DNA of 64,000 bases from an uncultured Pelagibacteraceae bacterium (GTDB taxonomy: Bacteria > Pseudomonadota > Alphaproteobacteria > Pelagibacterales > Pelagibacteraceae). The stretch covers positions 1 through 64,000 of the forward strand of contig CACARD010000002.1 in the NCBI GenBank assembly GCA_902534735.1. The letters run 5' to 3'. The position numbers were made by a program, and so were the translations under genes. Each line of letters starts with the position of its first letter. Within the stretch, counting starts at the first letter, position 1. This document shows, in pieces, positions 36,712 to 46,117 of the stretch. The notes below the pieces were generated by a model, which did not search any database, had not been told where the DNA came from, and was given only the letters and a program-made list of their open reading frames with translations.

Positions 36712-39456
36712 TCAAAATAACTTTCTAAAATTGATAGTAAAACTATTTAAAAAAGTATCTTTATCATTTCTATAATGATCTAAACTTATATTTAAATTTA
36801 AATCATTTTTTAAATTCATACTAAAACCTAGTGTAGCTTGACCATGATAAGTATCCTGGTCAGCAATTGCATTAGCATAAATGGTTGATGCATCGTTAAT
36901 GTAATAAGCCTCAGATAATGAATTAACGGTTGTGCTTTTTCCAAATTCAAACTTTAATAATTGAGTTATTATTCCACTTTCTATTTCAACCGACTTTGAA
37001 TAGTTATAACCTAACGATAAAGTTGCACTTTTGACATTTTGATCATCATAAAAAACAGAGTCATCATCACCACTTTCTGTGTAGTCATCAAGCATAGTAT
37101 ATCCAAGATCTAACCTTGAGTAGTAGTTTGTGTTTACTCCTTCAATAATATATTCCATGCTAGGTTCAAATAAATAAGTAAAACTTCCATAGATTTGTTT
37201 GCCATCTCTTATACCTTTGTTTTGTCCACCATCTACTGATCTTGCTAGATTTACCTCCATCTCCCCTAGTCCAATTGCAGCCTCAATATAGGTCCTTTCT
37301 TTTAATTTTATGCTTCCATATCCAATTATAGAAGTCGATGATGCATCCATGTTAGCTTCATTACTTCCAACCTGGGTTTTTTGCCAAGATTGACTTACTG
37401 CCATTCCAAAAGTTCGAGCAGCAGTAATTTTCTTATCGATACCAAAAGTTAAACCATCGCTATGTATATCTTGTCCCAGATTTTCTCCTCTATGACCTAT
37501 TTTTCCAAAAGAAATATTTCCTTCAGACCATGCGGCCCACTTTTTAGTCTCTTTTTTGGGTTTTAAATATTTAATTGCTAATGCATCGAATATTCTGTCT
37601 GCAAATGGATCTTTTAAATTCATGGCTAAATCTATATTTTGATTAAAAGAATTATTTTGCATTGGTCTTATAAAATTCATTCTACTATTTACTCTATTCA
37701 TTGATTGAGACATTGAATTGATAGCAGCTGCAGTTTGATTTTTAATTAGTGTTTTTACTGTTTTGTTAAATATTTTACCCTTTTTAGTAATAAAATTAAG
37801 TGCATTTTTGCTTGATATACCTGCATACGAATTTCCAGTTGTATCATCAAATGCGGTTGCTTCTATTATCAAATAATATGAAGTATTAACTTTAAATTTT
37901 TTTATTGGATCAATAATAATTTTTGAAGTACCTGTTCCTGTTACCCTGTCACTAGTTACAGCTATTGTTTCAAAAATGCTATTATCAGAACTTCTCTTAA
38001 TTATTATATTCCCACTTTCAACATCAACATTTTCATCAAAGTTTAATATTATATTGGATGCAACATCTACATTGGCTCCATTATCCGGTGGAGAAGAAGA
38101 ACTTAATATAGGATTTGCTGTATCGGTTGTTGTAAAACTTAATGCAGTTGTACTTGAAATCCCTGCATATGAATTGCTTGAACTGTCATCAAAAGCAGTA
38201 CTATCAATTAAAACGTAATACTCGGTCGAACCATCAAAATTAGATGCTGGATTTATAGTAATTACTGTACCACTGCTTCCACCTCCAATCATAAGTAATC
38301 CACTATTTCCAGTTACTTTGTTGCTTGTAACACTAATGGTTTCAACAGTACTGTCATCTGAGGTTTTTTTAATTGTTATGTTACCACTTTCAGTATCAAC
38401 GGTTTCGCTAAAAGTAAGAACTATGTTTGCATCCACAGCAACATTGGTTGCATTATCAGCTGGACTAGACGAACTTAAAGTTGGCGCCGTTGTATCAACT
38501 GTTGTAAAACTTAATGCAGTTGTGCTTGAAATCCCTGCGTATGAATTACTTGAACTATCATCAAAAGCTGTAGCATCAATTAAAACATAGAACTCTGTTG
38601 ATCCAGCTAAATTGGATGATGGGTTAACAGTTATTTGAGTTCCCCCACTACCAGTTACTTGATTGCTTGTAACATCAATAGTTTCTATTGTGCTATTGTC
38701 AGACGTTTTTTTTATAGTAATATTTCCGCTCTCAACATCTACATTTTCATCAAAATTAAGAACAATATTTGCATCGACTGCAACATTGGTTGCATTGTCA
38801 GTAGGAGTAGATGAACTTAGAGTTGGTGCCGTAGTATCTGCAGCTGTTCCAAAAAATTCAATTTCATTAATTTGGTGCATACTACCTGAAACAATTGAAC
38901 TCACATAATATCTAAAATATGAATATGCTGATGGTGTATTGTAATCAACACCGCCACCTTCATATAAAAGGACTTGAAGTCGCGTTGAGCCCCACGGAGA
39001 GGTTCCATTATTATTGTAGACATAAATATCTGTCCAATTCGATCCATCATTTGAACCTTGTATCTTCCACACATCAGGATCTCTGCCAGCAACGTCATTC
39101 CCCGATGTTATTGTAAAACTATCAAGGACGTAGGCTTGTGAAAAACCTACTTGTATCCATTGGGTGGGTCCGTTACAACACCATTTATCATTTGAAGCTC
39201 CAACTTTATTATCAAAAACATTGTACGCTCCTTCAGCATGCCAATAATTTTCACTACTCGCACTAATTGAGCTCCAGTTCCAATTAAGATTATTTCCATC
39301 AACTCCATCATTTTCTGGATCAGTAAGATCATCACCTACCAAAGCACTAGTACCCGTTCCTAAAACAGTGACTGAATAAGAATTTTCACTCATCCCAATT
39401 AAGATTAAAAATGTGATGATTTTTAAAAATAAACTTAAAGAATTAAGTAAGCTCAT
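36712..39456 (-). CDS. autotransporter-like surface protein with F5/8-type C domain and Ig-like repeats
   Basis: The 914-residue product has a signal peptide (hydrophobic core ~10-21, cleavage near NSYS-VT). Residues ~40-205 resemble an F5/8 type C (discoidin) lectin-like fold: AYNVFDNKVGASNDKWC, QWIQVGFSQAYVLDSFTI, DPDVWKIQGSNDGSNWTDI and INEIEFFG. Three Ig-like SbsA-type repeats follow (~209-319, 324-443, 448-557), then a linker and, from about 600, a beta-strand-rich barrel ending RKLF. This fits a type V-like surface adhesin that binds carbohydrate. It lies between rpsD and the rpsD fragment. Exact secretion route is inferred. Confidence 0.75.
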   Translation of the reverse strand: MSLLNSLSLFLKIITFLILIGMSENSYSVTVLGTGTSALVGDDLTDPENDGVDGNNLNWNWSSISASSENYWHAEGAYNVFDNKVGASNDKWCCNGPTQWIQVGFSQAYVLDSFTITSGNDVAGRDPDVWKIQGSNDGSNWTDIYVYNNNGTSPWGSTRLQVLLYEGGGVDYNTPSAYSYFRYYVSSIVSGSMHQINEIEFFGTAADTTAPTLSSSTPTDNATNVAVDANIVLNFDENVDVESGNITIKKTSDNSTIETIDVTSNQVTGSGGTQITVNPSSNLAGSTEFYVLIDATAFDDSSSNSYAGISSTTALSFTTVDTTAPTLSSSSPADNATNVAVDANIVLTFSETVDTESGNITIKKTSDDSTVETISVTSNKVTGNSGLLMIGGGSSGTVITINPASNFDGSTEYYVLIDSTAFDDSSSNSYAGISSTTALSFTTTDTANPILSSSSPPDNGANVDVASNIILNFDENVDVESGNIIIKRSSDNSIFETIAVTSDRVTGTGTSKIIIDPIKKFKVNTSYYLIIEATAFDDTTGNSYAGISSKNALNFITKKGKIFNKTVKTLIKNQTAAAINSMSQSMNRVNSRMNFIRPMQNNSFNQNIDLAMNLKDPFADRIFDALAIKYLKPKKETKKWAAWSEGNISFGKIGHRGENLGQDIHSDGLTFGIDKKITAARTFGMAVSQSWQKTQVGSNEANMDASSTSIIGYGSIKLKERTYIEAAIGLGEMEVNLARSVDGGQNKGIRDGKQIYGSFTYLFEPSMEYIIEGVNTNYYSRLDLGYTMLDDYTESGDDDSVFYDDQNVKSATLSLGYNYSKSVEIESGIITQLLKFEFGKSTTVNSLSEAYYINDASTIYANAIADQDTYHGQATLGFSMNLKNDLNLNISLDHYRNDKDTFLNSFTINFRKLF
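37786..38832 (-). repeat. three tandem Ig-like coding repeats (~110-120 codons each)
   Basis: The units encode residues ~209-557 of the 914-residue protein and share LSSS(S/T)P-x-D-N-A-T-N-V, F-(D/S)-E-x-V-D-x-E-S-G-N-I-x-I-K and ATAFDD-S-S-S-N-S-Y-A-G-I-S. DNA blocks such as CTTAATGCAGTTGT and GAAATCCCTGC recur nearly unchanged in the first two units, about 0.35 kb apart. The middle unit has a small glycine-rich insertion (near residues 385-396). Confidence 0.75.
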
Positions 39457-39551
39457 AGATATATATTTTACATAAAAATTGTAGCTAATATAACTAATTA
39501 AAATGTATATCTAATATGACGCTTATGAATTGATATATAATAGTTTGTTTT

Positions 39552-40169
39552 TTATCTAGAATAATACTCAATTACTAAGTTTGGTTCCATTACGACTGGG
39601 TAAGGAACTTCTTCAAAAGAAGGAACTCTTACAAACTTAACTTTTTTATTCTTTTCATCTAATTGTATATATTCTGGAACTTCTCTTTCTTTGTTAGCAA
39701 GAGCAATATCAATTAACGCAAGTTGTTTTGATTTATCTCTAATTTCAATCGTATCTTCTTCTTTAACCTGATAACTTGCTATATTAACTTTTTTTCCATT
39801 TACTTTAACATGACCATGATTAATCAATTGTCTTGATGAGAAAATAGTATTTGATAATTTTGATCTGTAAATTACCGCATCTAATCTTCTTTCTAATAAT
39901 CCGATTAAATTTTCAGCAGTGTCACCTTTTTTCATGATTGCTTTTTTATAAACATTTCTAAATTGTCTTTCATTCATGTTACCATAATAAGACTTTAATT
40001 TTTGTTTTGCTTGAAGTTGAATTCCGTAATCTGAAGGTTTTCCAGCTTTAGTTTGTCCATGTTGTCCTGGAGGATAGGCTCTTGTATTAAAAGGGCTTTT
40101 AGGTCTCCCCCACAAGTTCACTTTTAATCTTCTATCTACTTTATGTTTAGAGTTTAATCTTTTTGTCAT
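39552..40169 (-). CDS. rpsD: 30S ribosomal protein S4
   Basis: S4 is a primary 16S rRNA binder and helps keep decoding accurate. The 205-residue product starts [25 protein letters not shown], has [16 protein letters not shown], and the S4 RNA-binding domain [14 protein letters not shown] with ISS-like [17 protein letters not shown] at ~90-130. It ends VIEYYSR. It is the last gene of the glmU-to-rpsD run. Its last 95 bases recur at 36581-36675. There is no typical Shine-Dalgarno; a small perfect hairpin lies just upstream. Confidence 0.97.
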   Translation of the reverse strand: MTKRLNSKHKVDRRLKVNLWGRPKSPFNTRAYPPGQHGQTKAGKPSDYGIQLQAKQKLKSYYGNMNERQFRNVYKKAIMKKGDTAENLIGLLERRLDAVIYRSKLSNTIFSSRQLINHGHVKVNGKKVNIASYQVKEEDTIEIRDKSKQLALIDIALANKEREVPEYIQLDEKNKKVKFVRVPSFEEVPYPVVMEPNLVIEYYSR

Positions 40170-40176
40170 TAATAGG

Positions 40177-40191
40177 AGGCTTTATAAGCCT
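40177..40191 (-). promoter_or_regulatory. hairpin just upstream of rpsD
   Basis: A perfect 6-bp inverted repeat, AGGCTT-ATA-AAGCCT, sits in the 35-nt trmJ-rpsD gap, ending 7 nt before the rpsD ATG (40167-40169). It is not followed by a T-run, so it is not an intrinsic terminator. Its position over the expected ribosome-binding site suggests translational control, perhaps by S4 itself; that is inference. Confidence 0.4.
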
Positions 40192-40204
40192 AAGTTATGT
40201 TTTG

Positions 40205-40924
40205 TCAATCAACCTTTTCCTTGCTTAAACCAGCAAATACGCTCGATAAAATACGAGTTTCTTTTTCTGAAAGATTGAGTTTATAGAAAATACTTCTTAA
40301 ATTTTCAATCATAATTGGTTTTTTTTCAGGTGGGTGAAAAAAATTCTTATTTTCTAAATTATTGATGCATAAATTTAACATTCTTTGAATGTCATTCTTA
40401 TTCGCACTTTTAATTTTTTTTGACTTTTCAAAAGTAAATTTTTTATTTGAAATTAGCCCACTTACTATTTGAGCTACTATAATTAGACTATGAGACAAAT
40501 TTAAAGATCTAAAATTCTTATTACTAGGGATTTGCAAAGTATAATCAGCATAACTAACCTCATTATTTGATAATCCTGATGCTTCGGATCCAAAAAGAAA
40601 ACCAACCTTTTTTTTATAATTAATCTTATTAAGATCAGTTATTGATATATGTTTAATATTTTTATTTCTAAATCTTGCAGATGTTGCAACCAATACATCC
40701 AAATTACCTAATGATGTTTCTAAGTTTTCATATATCTTTGCTTTTTTAATAATATCTTTTGCACCTACAGAAGTTGCAATAATTTTGTCATTAGGAAATG
40801 ATGGTTTTGGATTAACAATTAATAAATTATTAAAATTAAAGTTTTTTAAAGCTCTAGCACAAGCTCCTATATTTTCTGATAGTTGAGGTTTGTGTAAAAT
40901 AAAAGTTATATTTCTTAATGACAT
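40205..40924 (-). CDS. trmJ: SPOUT-family tRNA/rRNA methyltransferase (TrmJ-like)
   Basis: The 239-residue product starts MSLRNITFILHKPQLSENIG and has SPOUT-class features GACARALKNF, VGFLFGSEASGLSNNEV (SAM loop) and SLNLSHSLIIVAQIV (C-terminal knot). TrmJ methylates the 2'-O of position 32 in tRNAs. I start at the ATG at 40922-40924, overlapping the cimA stop by one base; a TTG one codon upstream is possible but not needed. The C-terminal helical extension after residue ~165 is typical of TrmJ. Confidence 0.85.
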   Translation of the reverse strand: MSLRNITFILHKPQLSENIGACARALKNFNFNNLLIVNPKPSFPNDKIIATSVGAKDIIKKAKIYENLETSLGNLDVLVATSARFRNKNIKHISITDLNKINYKKKVGFLFGSEASGLSNNEVSYADYTLQIPSNKNFRSLNLSHSLIIVAQIVSGLISNKKFTFEKSKKIKSANKNDIQRMLNLCINNLENKNFFHPPEKKPIMIENLRSIFYKLNLSEKETRILSSVFAGLSKEKVD

Positions 40925-42525
40925 CAAGTACTAGCAGGAGCATTATCCTTGAAAAGCTTATAATCCAAACTATCAACTAAAGCTTTAAAAGATGCATCAA
41001 TAATATTTGGAGAAACTCCTATTGTGAACCAATTACCATGTTTTGAGTCTGCACTTTCTATAGAAACTCTAGTAACGGCTCCAGTTCCTGTATTTAAAAT
41101 TCTAACTTTGTAATCAACTAGCTTTAAATCTTTTAAATATTCTGAATATTTTTCAAGTTTATTTACATTTTTTCTAATCGCATTATCTAATGCATTAACG
41201 GGTCCGTTGCCCTCGCCTTCACATAATATTTCATGACCATCTACTTCAAGTTTTGCTTTTGCAAATGATACAACTTCACCAGTTGAATCTTTCTTAACAG
41301 AAACATCATACTCATTAATTGAAATATATCTTGGTATTTCCCCCATCAATCTTCTAGCCAATAGTTCAAAAGATGCATCAGCACCATCGTAACTATATCC
41401 TATGAACTCTCTATCTTTTACTTCATGAAGAAGTTTTTTAATTTTTGGATCGTCTTTTTTAATATTAATGCCAATTGCATTTAATCTAGACATTATATTA
41501 GATTGTCCAGATTGATCAGAAACAACAATATTCCTAGCATTACCTACTTCATCAGGATTAATATGTTCATAAGTTTTCGGATCTTTTTGTACAGCTGATA
41601 CATGCATTCCACCTTTATGTGAAAATGCAGATGCACCCACATAAGGTAAATGTTTATTTGGTTTTCTATTCAGTATTTCATCTAATAATCTTGAACATTG
41701 AGTTAAATTTTTAATTTTTTCAGGTTTAATATTAATTTCATATTTGTCTGAAAAATCTTTTTTTAAAAAAAAAGTTGGGATCAAAGACATTAAATTTGCA
41801 TTACCACATCTTTCTCCAAGTCCATTTATTGTACCCTGAACCTGTCTAACTCCTGCTTGTACAGCTACTAAACTATTGGCAACTGCATTTTCAGTATCGT
41901 TGTGGGCATGAATTCCAAGGTTTTTTCCAGGTATATGCTTTGTTACTTCCTCAACAATTTTAGAAACTTCGTGAGGCAATGTTCCTCCATTGGTATCACA
42001 TAATACAATCCATCTTGCACCACTATCATATGCAGCTTTTAAACATGATATTGCATATTCAGGATTAGATTTATAACCATCAAAAAAATGTTCAGCATCA
42101 AACATAAATTCTTTACCTGAATTAACTATATGCTTTGCGCTCTCCCTTATATTTTCTAAATTTTGATCGTTTGAAATACCCAAGGCGACATCAACATGAA
42201 AATCCCAACTTTTACCAAATAAACAAACTGATGAACTCTTTGAATTAATCAGAGATGACAACATAGGGTCATTTTTTGCACTATGCTCTGATTTTTTAGT
42301 CATACCAAAAGCAGTAAGATTAGCATTTTTAAAATTTAGATCCTTATTGAAAAATTCTGTATCTGTTGGATTTGCCCCTGGCCAGCCCCCTTCGATATAA
42401 TCAACTCCTAAGTTATCTAAAGATTTAGCAATTTTTTCTTTTTCATTTAATGAAAAGTCAACGCCTTGAGTTTGTGCCCCATCTCTTAGTGTTGTATCAA
42501 ATATATAGATTTTTTCTTTGCTCAT
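40924..42525 (-). CDS. cimA: (R)-citramalate synthase
   Basis: Condenses pyruvate and acetyl-CoA to citramalate, a threonine-independent route to 2-oxobutyrate and isoleucine. The N-terminal HMGL-like TIM barrel has FDTTLRDGAQTQGVDFSLNEK and VDYIEGGWPGANPTD; GIHAHNDTENAVANS supplies metal-binding His and Asn residues. The C-terminal third is a LeuA-type regulatory dimer domain (from ~400). The start at 42523-42525 overlaps the cysS stop by 4 bp (ATGA), giving 533 residues; an in-frame ATG four codons upstream is less likely. 2-isopropylmalate synthase is the alternative but the GGWPGA motif favours CimA. Confidence 0.87.
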   Translation of the reverse strand: MSKEKIYIFDTTLRDGAQTQGVDFSLNEKEKIAKSLDNLGVDYIEGGWPGANPTDTEFFNKDLNFKNANLTAFGMTKKSEHSAKNDPMLSSLINSKSSSVCLFGKSWDFHVDVALGISNDQNLENIRESAKHIVNSGKEFMFDAEHFFDGYKSNPEYAISCLKAAYDSGARWIVLCDTNGGTLPHEVSKIVEEVTKHIPGKNLGIHAHNDTENAVANSLVAVQAGVRQVQGTINGLGERCGNANLMSLIPTFFLKKDFSDKYEINIKPEKIKNLTQCSRLLDEILNRKPNKHLPYVGASAFSHKGGMHVSAVQKDPKTYEHINPDEVGNARNIVVSDQSGQSNIMSRLNAIGINIKKDDPKIKKLLHEVKDREFIGYSYDGADASFELLARRLMGEIPRYISINEYDVSVKKDSTGEVVSFAKAKLEVDGHEILCEGEGNGPVNALDNAIRKNVNKLEKYSEYLKDLKLVDYKVRILNTGTGAVTRVSIESADSKHGNWFTIGVSPNIIDASFKALVDSLDYKLFKDNAPAST

Positions 42526-43883
42526 TTTAATTTCCACGAGGTTGTACCATCTTTATCTTCAATTAAAATACCCTTATCTAAAAGATCTTTTCTTATTTTG
42601 TCAGCTAATTCATAATTTTTTTCATCTCTTGCTTTATTTCTCTCAACTATTTTTGAATTAATTTCATCTTCTGAAAGAGAAATTGTATTTTTTTTTGTTT
42701 GTAGCCACTCTTCCGAAGTATCAGTTAATAAACCTATAAAATTGCAAGCTTTTACAAAAGTTGCTTTATCCTCGTTCGTTCCAGTTGAAGCTTTACTATA
42801 TAAAGAATGTAAATTAGCAATATAGCCTGGTGTGTTTAAATCGTCATATAAAGGATCTAATAATTCGTCTGGTAATATTGTATCTTTATGAACATGAGAA
42901 TAGGCTGAATACCATTTGCTTAAAGTCTTCTCACATTCTGATATTAGTTTTTCATTCCAATCTAATCCTTGTCTATAGTGAGCACTAATTAATGCTAATC
43001 TTAAAACTTGGCCATTATATTTATTTTTAAAATCTTTTATTTTTAAAATATTTCCCTGAGATTTTGCCATTTTTTCGTTAGAAAGAGTTATAAATCCATT
43101 ATGAACCCAATAATTTGCAAATGAATTTGTTTCATTTGCACATCTTGATTGAGCAATCTCGTTTTCATGATGAGGAAAAATCAAGTCTCTACCACCCCCA
43201 TGAATATCAAATTCTTCACCCAAATATCTTTTAGACATAACCGAACATTCTAAGTGCCAACCTGGTCTGCCTTTGCCCCAAGGAGATTCCCATGAAGGCT
43301 CTTTATCTGTTGATGGTTTCCATAATACAAAATCTTCAGGATTTTTTTTTATTTCTGAAACCTCTACTCGTGAACCAGCTATTAATTCATCTAATTTTTT
43401 ATTAGATAATTTTCCATAATCATTAAATTTTTTAACTTCAAAATAAACATGCTTATCCTTTGAATATGCAAACCCTTTTTTCTCTAATTCTGTGATCATT
43501 TCAATCATTTGTTTTATATTTTCTGTTGCCCTTGGTTCGCTGTTTGGTGTTTCACATTTTAAGTAATTACAATCCTTATGAAAATTTTCAGTAATTTTTG
43601 AAGTTAAGTCGTTTATAGAAATATTTTGATCATTAGATGCTTTGATTATTTTATCATCTACGTCTGTAATATTTCTAATATATTTTACAGATGTTGATCC
43701 GTATCTATTTTTTAAAATTTTATACAGAATATCAAAAACAACTAATGGTCTAGCATTACCAATATGTGGATCATCATAAACAGTAGGACCACAAACATAC
43801 ATGCCTATGGATTTTTCATTTTTGGGTGTAAATTTTTCTTTCTTACCACCTAGACTATTAGTTAAAAATATATCTTTAGCCAT
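42522..43883 (-). CDS. cysS: cysteinyl-tRNA synthetase
   Basis: Charges tRNA-Cys. The class I signatures are present: HIGH-type in DDPHIGNARPLV near residue 38 and KMSKS-type KMAKSQGN near residue 266. The zinc-binding set is suggested by CGPTVYDDP (Cys at ~31), CS in HLECSVMSKRY and the HGGGRDLIFPHHENE motif. The 453-residue length is standard. The start lies 45 bp after nadE; the stop overlaps cimA. Confidence 0.96.
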   Translation of the reverse strand: MAKDIFLTNSLGGKKEKFTPKNEKSIGMYVCGPTVYDDPHIGNARPLVVFDILYKILKNRYGSTSVKYIRNITDVDDKIIKASNDQNISINDLTSKITENFHKDCNYLKCETPNSEPRATENIKQMIEMITELEKKGFAYSKDKHVYFEVKKFNDYGKLSNKKLDELIAGSRVEVSEIKKNPEDFVLWKPSTDKEPSWESPWGKGRPGWHLECSVMSKRYLGEEFDIHGGGRDLIFPHHENEIAQSRCANETNSFANYWVHNGFITLSNEKMAKSQGNILKIKDFKNKYNGQVLRLALISAHYRQGLDWNEKLISECEKTLSKWYSAYSHVHKDTILPDELLDPLYDDLNTPGYIANLHSLYSKASTGTNEDKATFVKACNFIGLLTDTSEEWLQTKKNTISLSEDEINSKIVERNKARDEKNYELADKIRKDLLDKGILIEDKDGTTSWKLK

Positions 43884-43928
43884 ACAACTAGGAATATACT
43901 TAAATTGTAGATTTGTGAATCTATTTGA

Positions 43929-44666
43929 TTAATTAGGAATTTTGCATACTGGAATAGGTTCCATTTTATGCAAATTTACGCTTCGAATTGAATTATATTT
44001 ATCTCGATTTACAGAATTTTCATTATCCATCGCTTCTTCTAATTCTTTATATGACAAACCAAGCTGTCCCTCATCAGTACGACCATCATCCCATAAGCCA
44101 TCTGTAGGAGGAGCATCAATAATCTCTTTTAAAATTCCAAGTTCTTTTCCAAGTTCCCATACCTCAGTTTTATTACAATCTGCTATTGGAGAAATATCTA
44201 CTCCACCATCACCGTATTTTGTATAAAAACCAACTCCAAAATCTTCTACTTTATTTCCTGTTCCAACAACTATTCCATTGTTTGCGGCAGCTACTTGATA
44301 AAGAGTTGTCATTCTTAATCTTGCTCTAGAGTTTGCCATCCCGTGTTCACTACCAAAATTGTTTAGTGTTCCCTCGAAAGTTTTGAATAAACTGTCTAAT
44401 TCTAATGTATGTCCCTCTACATTGCTAAAATTCTTCTTTAACCACTCTTGATGTGCCAAACTTAGATCATGTTGTGCAGATTTTTGTTTAATAGGCATTG
44501 ATAAAACAATTGTTTTCAAACCGGTCATTGCACTTAATGTACTTGAGACTGAAGAGTCTATTCCACCAGAAATACCAATAACTAAAGATTGAGCTTTTTT
44601 TGGCATGGAATTCACATAATCTGAAATCCAGTTTTTAATGTAACTCACTTTATCTTTGGGTGTCAT
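43929..44666 (-). CDS. nadE: NAD synthetase, ammonia-dependent type
   Basis: Makes NAD from nicotinic acid adenine dinucleotide. The ATP-pyrophosphatase P-loop SLVIGISGGIDSSVSSTL lies near residues 26-43, with GTGNKVEDFGVGFYTKYGDGG (~136-156) and SPIADCNKTEVW typical of NadE. At 245 residues there is no N-terminal glutaminase (nitrilase) domain, so ammonia must come from another source. It sits between aroG and cysS. Confidence 0.94.
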   Translation of the reverse strand: MTPKDKVSYIKNWISDYVNSMPKKAQSLVIGISGGIDSSVSSTLSAMTGLKTIVLSMPIKQKSAQHDLSLAHQEWLKKNFSNVEGHTLELDSLFKTFEGTLNNFGSEHGMANSRARLRMTTLYQVAAANNGIVVGTGNKVEDFGVGFYTKYGDGGVDISPIADCNKTEVWELGKELGILKEIIDAPPTDGLWDDGRTDEGQLGLSYKELEEAMDNENSVNRDKYNSIRSVNLHKMEPIPVCKIPN

Positions 44667-44703
44667 AATTTTAATATAAGAAAAAAAATTTATTTTTAAA
44701 CTG

Positions 44704-46083
44704 TTAAGATGCCGCTTTAATTGCAGATTTAGAATACAAACTGTTCTTTTTTATCTCATCTGAAATTAAAAATGCTAATTCTATAGCTTGATCAGAGTTC
44801 AATCTTGGATCGCAGTGCGTATGATATCTGCTTGATAAATCTGCATCTGATATTTTTTTTGCTCCGCCAGTACACTCTGTCACATCTTGTCCTGTCATTT
44901 CAACATGAAGACCTCCTGCATAGGAACCTTCTGCTTGATGAACTGCAAATACATTTTTAACTTCGCTTACAACATCATTAAACGGTCTCGTTTTAAAACC
45001 AGTAGTTGATTTAATTGTATTACCATGCATTGGATCACATGACCAAACAACATTTAAACCTTCCTTTTTAATACCTCTAATTAATTTTGGTAAGAATTTT
45101 TCAACGTTTTGATGACCAAATCTTGAAATTAGAGTAATTTTTCCTTTTTCATTTTTAGGATTTATAACTTCACATATTTTTGCAATCTCATCAGGTTTTG
45201 ATGTAGGACCACACTTGATGCCAATTGGATTTTCTATTCCTTTACAAAACTCAACATGTCCTCCATCTAATTGTCTTGTTCTATCTCCTATCCAAACAAA
45301 GTGTGCTGAAGTATCGTGATATTCACCTGTGGTTGAGTCTACTCTTGTCATGCTTTCCTCAAAAGGTAAATGTAAAGCTTCATGAGAAGTCCAAAAGTTA
45401 ACTGTGTATAATCTATTGTTAAAATCAGATGTAATTCCGCAAGCATCCATAAACGCTAATGCATCTGCTATTTTATCTTCTAACTCTTTAAACTTCTTAG
45501 CTTGAGGACTTTTCTTAATATAATCTAAATTCCATAAATGAACCTTGTTTAGATCAGCAAAACCACCTTTTGAAAATGCTCTTAAAAGGTTTAAAGTTGA
45601 AGCAGATTGAGAATAAGCCTTAAACATTCTTTTTGGATCAGGTCTTCTAGCTTTCTCATTAAAATCTATTGCATTTATATTATCTCCCAAATAACTTGGT
45701 AATTCCTTATCACCTTGTTTTTCAGTTGGTGCACTTCTTGGTTTTGAAAATTGTCCAGCAATTCTTCCAAGTTTTACAATTGGTAAAGATGCTGAGTATG
45801 TCATTACCAATGCCATTTGAAGAATAACCTTAAATGTATCTCTTATATTATCAGGATGAAATTCTGCAAAACTTTCTGCACAATCACCACCTTGCAATAG
45901 AAATGCTTTTCCATCATTGACCATTGCCAACTGATCTTTCAAATGTCTTGTTTCTCCTGCAAAGACTAGTGGAGGAAAGGTTTTCAATTTATTTAAAACC
46001 ATCTCTAATTCCTTTTCATCTTCATATTGAGGAATATGTTTGACGGGATATTTTCTCCAACTATTTATTTTCCAATTTTTCAT
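44704..46083 (-). CDS. aroG: class II (plant-type) DAHP synthase
   Basis: First committed step of the shikimate pathway: condenses PEP with erythrose-4-phosphate. The 459-residue product matches the class II family, with AFLLQGGDCAESF near residue 78, SAHFVWIGDRTRQLDGGHVEF-like segment around 280-300 and SYAGGLHVEMTGQDVTEC near 395. It is unrelated in sequence to E. coli AroF/G/H. Feedback control cannot be judged. It follows glmS by 34 bp. Confidence 0.93.
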   Translation of the reverse strand: MKNWKINSWRKYPVKHIPQYEDEKELEMVLNKLKTFPPLVFAGETRHLKDQLAMVNDGKAFLLQGGDCAESFAEFHPDNIRDTFKVILQMALVMTYSASLPIVKLGRIAGQFSKPRSAPTEKQGDKELPSYLGDNINAIDFNEKARRPDPKRMFKAYSQSASTLNLLRAFSKGGFADLNKVHLWNLDYIKKSPQAKKFKELEDKIADALAFMDACGITSDFNNRLYTVNFWTSHEALHLPFEESMTRVDSTTGEYHDTSAHFVWIGDRTRQLDGGHVEFCKGIENPIGIKCGPTSKPDEIAKICEVINPKNEKGKITLISRFGHQNVEKFLPKLIRGIKKEGLNVVWSCDPMHGNTIKSTTGFKTRPFNDVVSEVKNVFAVHQAEGSYAGGLHVEMTGQDVTECTGGAKKISDADLSSRYHTHCDPRLNSDQAIELAFLISDEIKKNSLYSKSAIKAAS

Positions 46084-46117
46084 TTCAACTCAGAATTGTT
46101 TTAACAGACTTTATTAT

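Noticed and set aside
35461-38832. CRISPR-like tandem repeats
   Set aside because: The repeats are ~150 and ~340 bp, in frame and coding for protein modules; no short direct repeats with unique spacers exist in the window.
37976-38908. Repeated plus-strand frames opposite the Ig-like repeats (80-90 codons each)
   Set aside because: They recur only because the sense repeats recur; they are mirror images of the Ig modules.
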